From JANNOG01 sp050329415 (lineage in GTDB: Bacteria > Actinomycetota > Actinomycetes > Actinomycetales > JBBAYJ01): a stretch of DNA of 11,400 nt. The translations under genes were made by a program, and so were the position numbers. Below, piece after piece: positions 4,873 to 11,400 of this stretch (position 1 is the stretch's first letter; each line of letters begins with the position of its first letter). The stretch lies in the NCBI GenBank assembly GCA_050329415.1, contig JBHJOS010000043.1:1-11400 (forward strand), read 5' to 3'. A model generated the notes under the pieces. That model ran no database searches and was not told the DNA's origin. It saw nothing but the letters and a program-made list of their open reading frames with translations.

Positions 4873-5859
4873 GTGCCCAAAGGCCGCCACGCCGCCGAGC
4901 CAGTCCGGCGACCCCTGCCACGCCTGCCGCACCTCCCGCGCTTCCCGCGCCCGGTCGTCCTCGCCGGCACCGGAGTCGCCGCCGCGACGGTCGGCGGCAC
5001 CGTGCTGGCCTTCACCCTGGGCGTCGGGCAGTTCCCCGGCGGCGGGGGCGGGACCGTCCAGCCCGTCGCCACCGGCGCCGCCACCACCAACTCCGCCACG
5101 AACTCCGGCGCGGACACCGGCTCCCTCGTTGCGGCTTTCGAGGCCCGTGAGCTGGGCCAGGTCAGCCGGGCCAGGACCCGCACGGCAGCGCCGACGCCCG
5201 TGCCGGCCACCTCGGCGGAGCCGAGTGCCCCCGCGGAGCCTGCCCCGGCCCCCGAGCCGCCGCCCGTCCCCGCCGTCGTCGGGCAGCTGTGGGCGACGAC
5301 CGACGTCAACGTCCGCTCCGGGCCGTCGTCCAACACCGAGCGGATCGGCTCCCTCGCCGCGATCACCCAGGTCGATGTCACCGGCGCGACCGAGAACGGC
5401 TGGTCGCAGGTCGTGATCGACGGCCGTGCCGGCTGGGTCAACTCCTCCTACCTGTCGGAGTCGAAGCCGGAACCCGAGCCCGAGGCGGCGGGCGTGTCGG
5501 ACGCCTCCTGCGACATCAACCCCGAGATCGAGTCGGGCATCACCGCCAACGCCCGGGCCGTCTACCGCGCGGTCTGCGCCGCGTTCGGCGACTCGGTCTC
5601 CGCCTTCGGCGGCTACCGCCCCGGGGGCGGCAGCGACCACGGCAGCGGCCGGGCCGTCGACGCCATGGTGTCCGGCGAGCCCGGCTGGGAGATCGCCCGC
5701 TACGTCCAGGCCAACGCCGCGGCGTTCGGTGTCACCTACGTGATCTACGAGCAGCGGATCTGGCAGGCCGGCAACCCCACCAGCGCGTGGGAGTGGATGG
5801 AGGACCGCGGCGACGCGACCGCGAACCACTACGACCACGTCCACGTCAGCGTCTCCTGA
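4873..5859 (+). CDS. Membrane-anchored bacterial SH3-domain protein with M15-like C-terminal domain
   Basis: The product has 328 residues. GTG 4873 is chosen because AGGA lies about ten bases upstream and the resulting basic N-terminus (MPKGRHAAEP) is typical of actinobacterial exported proteins. Residues about 27-50 form one hydrophobic segment, so the protein is probably anchored with its C-terminus outside. A Thr/Ala/Pro-rich linker follows. About 137-197 is a bacterial SH3 domain (VNVRSGPSSNTERIGSL ... GWVNSSYL), which usually binds peptidoglycan. About 210-328 resembles the ARB-07466-like C-terminal domain: SDHGSGRAVDAM gives H256 and D263 with the spacing of VanX/VanY M15 peptidases, and HYDHVHVS gives H319, H322 and H324. 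The catalytic Glu of M15 enzymes aligns with H319, so peptidase activity is uncertain. Two Cys may form a disulfide. The likely role is cell-wall binding or remodelling. Confidence 0.85.
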   Translation: MPKGRHAAEPVRRPLPRLPHLPRFPRPVVLAGTGVAAATVGGTVLAFTLGVGQFPGGGGGTVQPVATGAATTNSATNSGADTGSLVAAFEARELGQVSRARTRTAAPTPVPATSAEPSAPAEPAPAPEPPPVPAVVGQLWATTDVNVRSGPSSNTERIGSLAAITQVDVTGATENGWSQVVIDGRAGWVNSSYLSESKPEPEPEAAGVSDASCDINPEIESGITANARAVYRAVCAAFGDSVSAFGGYRPGGGSDHGSGRAVDAMVSGEPGWEIARYVQANAAAFGVTYVIYEQRIWQAGNPTSAWEWMEDRGDATANHYDHVHVSVS

Positions 5860-5942
5860 CGGGTTACTCGGGCGGGGGCGATGAGTTCCCGCTCCCGCGA
5901 GCGTCGGAACCGCCGGACGAACCATTCGCAGGAGGAGTCAGG

Positions 5943-6320
5943 ATGTTCCACGACACGAAGGCGTTCAGCGGGTTCGCGGTCGGCGACCTGGCGGCGGCGC
6001 GACGGTTCTACGGCGAGGTGCTCGGCCTGGCCGTCACCGAGGACGACGGCCTGCTGACGCTGCACCTCGGCGGCGGGACGGAGGTGCTCGTCTACCCCAA
6101 GCCGGATCACGTGCCGGCGGCCTTCACGATCCTCAACTTCCCGGTGGCCGACATCGACGCCGCCGTCGCCGGGCTCGCCGCCCGCGGCGTGCGCTTCGAG
6201 CGGTACGAGCAGTTCCGGCAGGACGACCGCGGTGTCGCCCTCGACGCGGGCCCGCCGATCGCCTGGTTCACCGACCCGGCGGGCAACGTCCTGTCCGTCC
6301 TGCAGGTGCCCTCGGCCTGA
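5943..6320 (+). CDS. VOC superfamily (glyoxalase/bleomycin-resistance fold) protein
   Basis: This is a 125-residue single-domain protein made of two beta-alpha-beta-beta-beta modules. The first is FAVGDLAAARRFYGEVLGL with LHLGGGTEVLVYPK; the second is TILNFPVADIDAAVAGLAARGVRFE with WFTDPAGNVLSVLQ. The ATG is preceded by AGGAGGAG about seven bases upstream. Glyoxalase-type metal ligands are not evident: the first His position is occupied by Phe/Ser, and the usual Glu after DPxGN is Ser119. It may therefore bind a ligand rather than act as a metal lyase. It starts 83 bases after the SH3-domain gene, could be co-transcribed with it, and converges on the DUF5808 gene with 4 bases between stops. 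The substrate is unknown. Confidence 0.87.
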   Translation: MFHDTKAFSGFAVGDLAAARRFYGEVLGLAVTEDDGLLTLHLGGGTEVLVYPKPDHVPAAFTILNFPVADIDAAVAGLAARGVRFERYEQFRQDDRGVALDAGPPIAWFTDPAGNVLSVLQVPSA

Positions 6321-6324
6321 CCTG

Positions 6325-6651
6325 TCAGCTCGGCTCGACCTCGGTCGCCCGGCTGCTCCGCCGGAGCAGCCGGGCCAGGTTGACCGACCAGCCGACGCCG
6401 AAGGCCATCGGCGTGACGAGTCGCGGGTCGGCGGGCGCCCAGAACGACCGGCGGAGCCGCTCGAGCGTCGGCCGGCGGAAGTCGTAGGGGACGGGGACGT
6501 CGACGGTGCCGTGCCAGGTGCGCTCCGCGCGCGGCAGCCGCAGCTGCCGGCGGACCGCGACGGCGGCGATGACGAGGACGATCACGGTGAGCGCCCCGTT
6601 GCCGCCGCTCTGCCGGGGCCTGTCGCGCGGCCCGTCCTTCTTCTCGCTCAT
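6325..6651 (-). CDS. DUF5808 domain small membrane protein
   Basis: The product has 108 residues. A charged N-terminus (SEKKDGPRDRPRQ) precedes one hydrophobic segment at about residues 19-33 (GALTVIVLVIAAVAV). The C-terminal part contains FWAPADPRLVTPMAFGVGWSVNLARL, which matches the DUF5808 pattern of a W, an NPxDPR-like stretch, and FGxGWxxNxA. The function of the family is not established. GGAGGAG lies about ten bases before ATG 6651. It is convergent with the VOC gene and divergent from the Wadjet operon, with 136 bases between starts. The 3' end of the coding region contains a long perfect palindrome. Confidence 0.75.
   Translation of the reverse strand: MSEKKDGPRDRPRQSGGNGALTVIVLVIAAVAVRRQLRLPRAERTWHGTVDVPVPYDFRRPTLERLRRSFWAPADPRLVTPMAFGVGWSVNLARLLRRSSRATEVEPS
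6347..6375. terminator. 29-bp perfect palindrome, candidate terminator hairpin for the VOC gene
   Basis: Arms GCCCGGCTGCTCCG and CGGAGCAGCCGGGC flank a single central C. As RNA this gives a 13-bp GC-rich stem with a 3-base loop, starting 27 bases after the VOC stop. There is no U-tract, as is common for actinobacterial terminators. The same DNA codes for the C-terminal residues of the convergent DUF5808 protein. Confidence 0.45.
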
Positions 6652-6752
6652 GCTCGGCAGTCTCCTCCGCCCACCGGGGACGCGCAACGGACCAGCGTCA
6701 CCGTCGGTCCCGTGCCCCGCCGTGTCCGCCGGCTCGTCCGGCACCATTCGGC

Positions 6753-6787
6753 CTGTCGTGTCCGGCCCGGTTCGTAGGGTGTCGCCC
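6753..6787 (+). promoter_or_regulatory. Candidate promoter of the Wadjet operon (leaderless)
   Basis: TAGGGT (6775-6780) is followed by 7 bases and GTG 6788. This is the spacing for a transcript that begins at the start codon. A weak -35-like CTGTCG (6753-6758) is 16 bases upstream. AGGG in the same stretch could instead act as a ribosome-binding site. Confidence 0.4.
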
Positions 6788-8350
6788 GTGACACCCGAGA
6801 CGCGCCCGGACACGTCGGCCGCCGAGTCGCGCCAGGCCCCGGCGCGCCTGCGGCTGGAGGCGCTCCGGTACGCGACGACCGGCGAGGCCGCGCAGTACCT
6901 CGCGGTCGTCCGGGTGTTCGCCGACGGGACCGCCGGGCTGATGAGCGACCTGTCGGCCGCCGAGGTCGCCGACCGGCTGGGCGCCGACCACGGCCTGGAC
7001 CTCGACGTCGACACCGTCGAGGAGCGCCTGCGCTACCTGGTCGAGCACGGCAACCTGGCCCGCAGTCCGCGGGAGGCCCGCGCCCGCTCCATCGCCGAGT
7101 ACCTGGCGACCCGGACCCGCTACCAGCTGACGCCCCGCGGCGAGCTGGCCCACCGCCTGGTCGAGCAGTTCCTCGCCGACGGCGACGCCGCCCGCGAGGT
7201 CTCGACCGAGATGCTGCCGCCCATCCTGGCCGCGCTCGTCGACCTCCGCGACACCGCGACCGCGCTGGCGGCCGGCGGGGCACCGCCCGACCCGCAGGAG
7301 CTCGCCGCCCGGATCGGCACCCTGTTCGCCCAGTTCGAGCGGCTGGTCGGCTCGACCCGGGCGTTCTACACCTACCTCAACGAGGTCCTCAGCCGGTACG
7401 ACCTCGACCGGGGCGAGTTCCAGGCCTTCAAGTCGATGCTCGTCGACTACCTCCAGGGCTTCATCGACGACGTCGCCCGGCACATGCCCCAGATCGCCGA
7501 CGTCCTGCGCGACCTGCTCCCGCACGTTCCCGCCCTGGTGGCGGCCGCGGACCGGGGGACCCGCCTGACCGACGTCTCCGGCGCCCGCGCCCGCCGGGCG
7601 GCCGGGCTGTCCGAGGCGGACTGGGACGGCCCCGTCGCGTGGTTCCTCGGCTCCGGGGCCCGCGACAGCGACGCCGATCAGGTCCGTCGCCTGGCCACTG
7701 CCGCCATGCGCGGCCTGGTCGTCAACCTCCGGCGGATCGCCGCGGCCGGCACCACCGATGTCTCCCGGGCCGGCGACCTGCTGCGCCTGGCCGGCTGGTT
7801 CCACCGCGCCGACGACGACACCGCCCATGCCCTGTGGTGTGCGGCCTTCGGGCTGTACCCGGCGCGCCACCTCGGATTCGCCGCTCCGGACGACGACACC
7901 CCGGCCACCGCGTCCTGGTGGCGGGCGCCGGTGGCCGAGGTCCCGGTCGCGCTGCGGGTCCGCGGCGAGCGCCGGATCGCCGGGCGCACCGCCCGGCGCG
8001 CCGACTTCACCGCGGCCAAGGGACGGCGCCTGGCCCAGCGGGCGGAGGTCGAGCGGCAGCGGGCCACGGCGGTCGCCGAGCTCGCGGCCGTCGCCGGTCC
8101 GATCGACGGGGTCCGGCTGTCGGTCGCCGCCCGGGACCTCCTGCTGGAGATGCACGCCCGGGCCACGGCCGACGCCTCGCCCCGGGCCGCGCGGTACCAG
8201 GGAGCCGACCCCGCCGGGCTGGAGATCGTCGTGACCCGCAGCGTCGGCGCCCGCACCCGCAGCCCCTCCGACGCCGGGGAGCTGGTGTTCGTCGGGTCGC
8301 AGGTCGCCGCGGTCCCCACCTCCGGCCCGGGCGGGGGCGGTGACCCGTGA
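6788..8350 (+). CDS. jetA: Type II Wadjet protein JetA (DUF2397, TIGR02677 family)
   Basis: The product has 520 residues, normal for the family. The N-terminal signature is at about residues 20-45 (LRLEALRYATTGEAAQYLAVVRVF). It is followed by the helical region with VEERLRYLVEHGNLAR, a TRTRYQLTPRGELAHRLVE motif and a long alpha-helical body. The C-terminal part carries FTAAKGRRLAQRAEVERQRA. By analogy with characterised Wadjet and MukBEF-like complexes, JetA is the kleisin subunit that bridges the SMC-like heads. GTG 6788 is preferred because it precedes the conserved N-terminus and lies 7 bases after a -10-like TAGGGT; longer in-frame extensions have no family match. The stop overlaps the jetB start in GTGA (8347-8350), so translation is probably coupled. 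Confidence 0.9.
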   Translation: MTPETRPDTSAAESRQAPARLRLEALRYATTGEAAQYLAVVRVFADGTAGLMSDLSAAEVADRLGADHGLDLDVDTVEERLRYLVEHGNLARSPREARARSIAEYLATRTRYQLTPRGELAHRLVEQFLADGDAAREVSTEMLPPILAALVDLRDTATALAAGGAPPDPQELAARIGTLFAQFERLVGSTRAFYTYLNEVLSRYDLDRGEFQAFKSMLVDYLQGFIDDVARHMPQIADVLRDLLPHVPALVAAADRGTRLTDVSGARARRAAGLSEADWDGPVAWFLGSGARDSDADQVRRLATAAMRGLVVNLRRIAAAGTTDVSRAGDLLRLAGWFHRADDDTAHALWCAAFGLYPARHLGFAAPDDDTPATASWWRAPVAEVPVALRVRGERRIAGRTARRADFTAAKGRRLAQRAEVERQRATAVAELAAVAGPIDGVRLSVAARDLLLEMHARATADASPRAARYQGADPAGLEIVVTRSVGARTRSPSDAGELVFVGSQVAAVPTSGPGGGGDP

Positions 8351-9630
8351 CCCGGCGGGTCGTCGACCGGTCCGCCGTCGACCGGTCCGAGGGTGAGCGC
8401 GACGCCCACCGCGCCGCCGAGCGTCGCCGCGCCATGCGGGCCCTGCTGCGCCGCCCCCTGCTGCACGGCCAGGGCGACCAGGCCGACGACGCCACCCGCG
8501 AGGACCTCCGCCTCCTCCGGCGCCACCGCGAGGAGGTCGCCCGCGAGTTCGCCCAGGGCCTCGGGTACCGGCTCCTCGTCGAGGCGTCGGGGGCACGGCT
8601 CGTCAAGGCCGGACTCGGCCGCGACGCCTCGCGTCCCCTGCGCCGCCCCGCCAGGGGTTCCGCCCTCGGCCGGGTCTTCACCCCGCGCGGCTACGCGCTG
8701 CTCACCCTCGTCCTCGCCGTGCTCACCCGCGCCCCCGGGCAGCTGCTGCTGGACGAGCTGGTGCCGCTGGTGCGATCGGCCGCCGCGGACGCCGGCGTGG
8801 ACGTCGACCTCGACGCGTTGCCGGACCGCCGGGACCTCGCCGCCGCGCTGCTCGTCCTCGTCCAGCTCGGGGTCCTCACCGAGCGCGACGGCGACCTCGA
8901 GGGGTGGGCGGACTCGCCCGGCACCCAGTCCCTGCTGGAGGTGTCCCGCGACCGGCTGCGCCTGCTCCTCGCCGTGCCGCTGGCCGGCGCCCGCGGCCCG
9001 GAGGACCTGCTGGACGCCCCCGACCTGCCGTCCGCCGCCGGCGGCGCCCGGATCGCCGTGCGCCGCCGGCTGGCGGAGTCGCCGGTGCTGTCGCTCACCG
9101 ACCTCGACGACGAGCAGGCGGCCTGGTGGAGCCGCAACCGCCACCGCGAGGCCGAGTGGTTCGCCGACCGCCTCGGCCTCGACGTCGAGCTGCGGGCCGA
9201 GGGCGCCCTGGCCGTCGACCCCGACGAGGAGCTCACCGACGTGGCCTTCCCCGGCACCGGGTCGGCCCGCCACTACGCGCTGCTGCTGCTGGCGCAGGTG
9301 GTCGACGACGCCCGGGACGACGCGCGCCGGCACGAGACGGTCGATCGGGTGTGGTGGCCGGTGCCGCGAGCCGCCGTGGACCAGGCGCACGGGGCCGTGC
9401 ACGAGGCCCGCCGGGCGGGCCTGCGCAAGGAGCACCGGGAGGACCCGGCGGCGCTGCTGCGGGAGGTCGAGGGCCTGCTGTCGGCGGTCGGGTTGATCCG
9501 GGTCGACCCGCCTGCCCCCGGCGGCCCGAGCGGCTCCGGCGCCCCCGGCGGATGGCGGGTCCACGCTGCCGCCGCCCGGTACGCGCCCCAGGTCGAGCCC
9601 GCGTCGACCGTCGCGGAGCAGCTGTGGTGA
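8347..9630 (+). CDS. jetB: Type II Wadjet protein JetB (DUF2398, TIGR02678 family)
   Basis: The product has 427 residues. Family features include the N-terminal ERRRAMRALLRRPLL segment, then LRLLRRHREEVAREFAQGLGYRLLVEASGARLVK. Next comes FTPRGYALLTLVLAVLTRAPGQLLLDEL, followed by a winged-helix-like middle and a helical C-terminus containing WWPVPRAAV. By analogy with MukE/MksE, JetB binds the kleisin and helps load or regulate the SMC-like motor; this role is inferred from the operon type. The GTG start overlaps the jetA stop and its own stop overlaps the jetC start, both as GTGA. The three subunits are therefore made from one message in a linked manner. Confidence 0.9.
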   Translation: MTRRVVDRSAVDRSEGERDAHRAAERRRAMRALLRRPLLHGQGDQADDATREDLRLLRRHREEVAREFAQGLGYRLLVEASGARLVKAGLGRDASRPLRRPARGSALGRVFTPRGYALLTLVLAVLTRAPGQLLLDELVPLVRSAAADAGVDVDLDALPDRRDLAAALLVLVQLGVLTERDGDLEGWADSPGTQSLLEVSRDRLRLLLAVPLAGARGPEDLLDAPDLPSAAGGARIAVRRRLAESPVLSLTDLDDEQAAWWSRNRHREAEWFADRLGLDVELRAEGALAVDPDEELTDVAFPGTGSARHYALLLLAQVVDDARDDARRHETVDRVWWPVPRAAVDQAHGAVHEARRAGLRKEHREDPAALLREVEGLLSAVGLIRVDPPAPGGPSGSGAPGGWRVHAAAARYAPQVEPASTVAEQLW

Positions 9631-11400
9631 CCGCGGCGGCCACCTCCCGGTTCCGCCTCTCCCGGGCCGGCGTCCTCAACGTCTGGCAGTACGACGAGCA
9701 GGTCTTCGACTTCGCCGACGGCCGCCTGCTGCTGCGGGGCGCCAACGGCGCCGGCAAGTCCAAGACCCTGGAGCTGCTGCTGCCGTTCGCCCTCGACGGG
9801 GACAGCGCGGCCATGGAGGCGTCCGGCCGCCGCGGCAACCAGCTGGTGTGGCTGATGACCGACGGCGTCGAGGGCGACACCCGCACCGGGTACGTGTGGG
9901 TGGAGGTGTCCCGGCCCCGCTCCGACGGCACGCCGGGCCGCGAGTCCGTGACCTGCGGGGTCGGGATCCGCGGGTCGGCCTCCGCCAAGCGGGTGGACAA
10001 GTGGTTCTTCGTCTCCGACCGGCCCGTCGGCGACGGCTGGTCGCTGCTCGAGGGCGGCAGCCCGCTCACCCGGGACCGGCTGCGGGACGTCCTCGACGGG
10101 ACCGGCGCCGTGTACACCCGGGCCGGGGAGTACCGGGCCGTCGTCGGCCGCCGGCTCTTCGGCCTCGACCCCGCGGCCTACGACGACCTGCTGCGGCTGC
10201 TGTACTGGCTGCGCCGGCCGCAGGTGGGGGAGGACGTCGAGCCCGGCCGCCTGGCCGAGGCACTGCGCGGGTCCCTGCCGGGGATCGACGACGAGGCGGT
10301 CCGCGAGGTCGGCGGCGCCCTGGACGACCTGGCCGCCTTCGGGGAGCAGGTCGAGCAGACCCGCCGCCAGGCCGAGGCCCTGCAGGCCTTCGTCGACGTG
10401 TACCGCCGCTACGCCGCCGCCGTGACCCGAGAGCGGGCCACGGCGGTCGTCGACGCGGACGGCGGAGTCCGGGCGCGGCGGCGCGAGCTCGACCGCGTGC
10501 AGCGCGAGCGCGACCGGGCGCTGGCGCAGCTCGCGGCGGCGCGGGAGGCGGGCCGGGCGGCCACCACCCGGGTGTCCGAGGCCGCCGCCCGCCTCAGCGA
10601 GCTGGAACGCAGCCCCGAGGCCCGCAACCGGGACGTCATCCGCGAGCTGGAGCGCCTGGCCGCCCTCGCCCGGGAGACCGCCGAGCGCGCCGAGCGGGAC
10701 TCCGGCGAGGCGCGCGGCCGCGCGGAGCGGGCCGTCGCGACCGCCGACGCCGAGGCGACGACCGTGCTCGCCGACGCGGCCGCCGCGGCCGAGGCCCTCA
10801 CGGGCCTCACCCGCGAGGCCGCCGACCTCCCGCCGGCGGCACTCGCCGGGGACCCGCCCCCGGCGGCGCTCCCCGCCGCCGAGCGGGACCCCGCGGGCGT
10901 CACCGCCTGGGCCGAGCACGCCACCGCCGCCGGGGAGTCGATCGGGACCCTCGTCCGCCGTCGGCGCAGCCTCGTCGAGTCGCTGCTCCAGGCACTGGCG
11001 GAGCTGGCCAGGGCCGCCGCGGCGGCCCGGCAGGCCGACGACGAGCTGGCCCGCGAGGAGACGCAGGCGGAGGAGGCCGAGGGCCGGCTGGCGGACGCCG
11101 AGCGCGAGGCCACCGCCGCCGAGCAGCGGCTCCTGGCGGCGCTCGGCGCCTGGGTGGGCGAGGCCCCCGAGGTGGCTCTCGATCAGCCGGTTCCCCGGGT
11201 CGACGCCGCGGCGCTGCGGTCGGTCCTCGACGACGAGCCCGAGCGGTTCGTCACCGACGGCGCCGCCCTCGCCGACGCCGCCGCCCGCCCGGCCGCCGAC
11301 GCCCTGCAGGACACCAGGGCGGCGGCCGCCCACGCCGCGCTGGCCGCCGAGGCCGACCTCGACCGGCTGGGTGTCGAGCGCGCCGCGGTCGCCGCCGAGG
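9627..11400 (+). CDS. jetC: Type II Wadjet SMC-like ATPase JetC (TIGR02680 family), partial
   Basis: The gene is open to the right edge; 591 residues are visible of a family usually about 1,300-1,400 long. It begins RFRLSRAGVLNVWQYDEQVFDF and has a Walker A motif GANGAGKS at residues 38-45 (K44), followed by KTLELLLPF. The head continues to about residue 230 with YWLRRPQVGED. After that a long Ala/Glu/Arg-rich stretch has the heptad character of an SMC coiled coil. Walker B, the signature motif and the second head half would lie outside the window. Family knowledge: Wadjet complexes extrude DNA loops with this ATPase and cut small circular DNA. The related EptABCD system of Mycobacterium smegmatis restricts plasmid maintenance. 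The nuclease gene jetD (DUF2399) is expected directly downstream. Confidence 0.92.
   Translation, partial: MTAAATSRFRLSRAGVLNVWQYDEQVFDFADGRLLLRGANGAGKSKTLELLLPFALDGDSAAMEASGRRGNQLVWLMTDGVEGDTRTGYVWVEVSRPRSDGTPGRESVTCGVGIRGSASAKRVDKWFFVSDRPVGDGWSLLEGGSPLTRDRLRDVLDGTGAVYTRAGEYRAVVGRRLFGLDPAAYDDLLRLLYWLRRPQVGEDVEPGRLAEALRGSLPGIDDEAVREVGGALDDLAAFGEQVEQTRRQAEALQAFVDVYRRYAAAVTRERATAVVDADGGVRARRRELDRVQRERDRALAQLAAAREAGRAATTRVSEAAARLSELERSPEARNRDVIRELERLAALARETAERAERDSGEARGRAERAVATADAEATTVLADAAAAAEALTGLTREAADLPPAALAGDPPPAALPAAERDPAGVTAWAEHATAAGESIGTLVRRRRSLVESLLQALAELARAAAAARQADDELAREETQAEEAEGRLADAEREATAAEQRLLAALGAWVGEAPEVALDQPVPRVDAAALRSVLDDEPERFVTDGAALADAAARPAADALQDTRAAAAHAALAAEADLDRLGVERAAVAAE

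Noticed and set aside
4431..5441. Minus-strand open frame of 336 codons
   Set aside because: It is antisense to the SH3-domain gene and spans the inverted-repeat element; low-complexity translation.
6506..6787. JetA extension back to 6506
   Set aside because: The added residues are antisense to the DUF5808 gene and have no family similarity; GTG 6788 precedes the conserved DUF2397 start.
7678..9564. Minus-strand open frame of 628 codons
   Set aside because: Shadow of jetA/jetB; no domain or ribosome site, and the plus-strand genes are well supported.
9273..11333. Minus-strand open frame of 686 codons
   Set aside because: It is antisense to jetB/jetC and rich in Gly/Arg/Leu, as expected opposite a high-GC coiled-coil gene. 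JetC on the plus strand has a clear Walker A and family N-terminus.

Overview
The window is very GC-rich with strong G/C preference at third codon positions, many GTG starts and GTGA stop-start overlaps. This is typical of a filamentous or soil Actinomycetota; I cannot name the genus. It holds two functional blocks separated by a few single genes and a non-coding element. No tRNA, rRNA or CRISPR array was found.

Block 1 (1-4316) looks like a small catabolic cluster. On the minus strand at the left edge is the N-terminal part of a phosphoenolpyruvate-synthase-like ATP-binding protein. Divergent from it is an IclR-family regulator. Next comes a minus-strand operon, read from right to left: a HAD-superfamily hydrolase, a 4-oxalocrotonate-tautomerase-like protein and a short-chain dehydrogenase-like protein that lacks the catalytic Tyr and Lys. 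Divergent from that operon is a phthalate-dioxygenase-reductase type flavin/[2Fe-2S] reductase. The same 15-bp palindrome lies in the pps-like/iclR intergenic region and just upstream of the reductase promoter. This suggests that the IclR protein controls both ends of the cluster.

The middle (4318-6651) holds a 461-bp non-coding structure bounded by imperfect inverted repeats of about 110-120 bp, which may be a small non-autonomous mobile element. After it come a membrane-anchored SH3/M15-like cell-wall protein, a VOC (glyoxalase-fold) protein and, convergent with that, a small DUF5808 membrane protein. A strong 29-bp palindrome lies just after the VOC stop.

Block 2 (6788 to the right edge) is the first three genes of a type II Wadjet plasmid-defence operon: jetA (DUF2397), jetB (DUF2398) and jetC (SMC-like ATPase, cut by the window end). 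They are joined by two GTGA overlaps. The nuclease gene jetD (DUF2399) is expected just beyond the window.

Several genes (iclR, reductase, jetA) show a -10-like hexamer exactly 7 nt before the start codon, which suggests leaderless transcripts.
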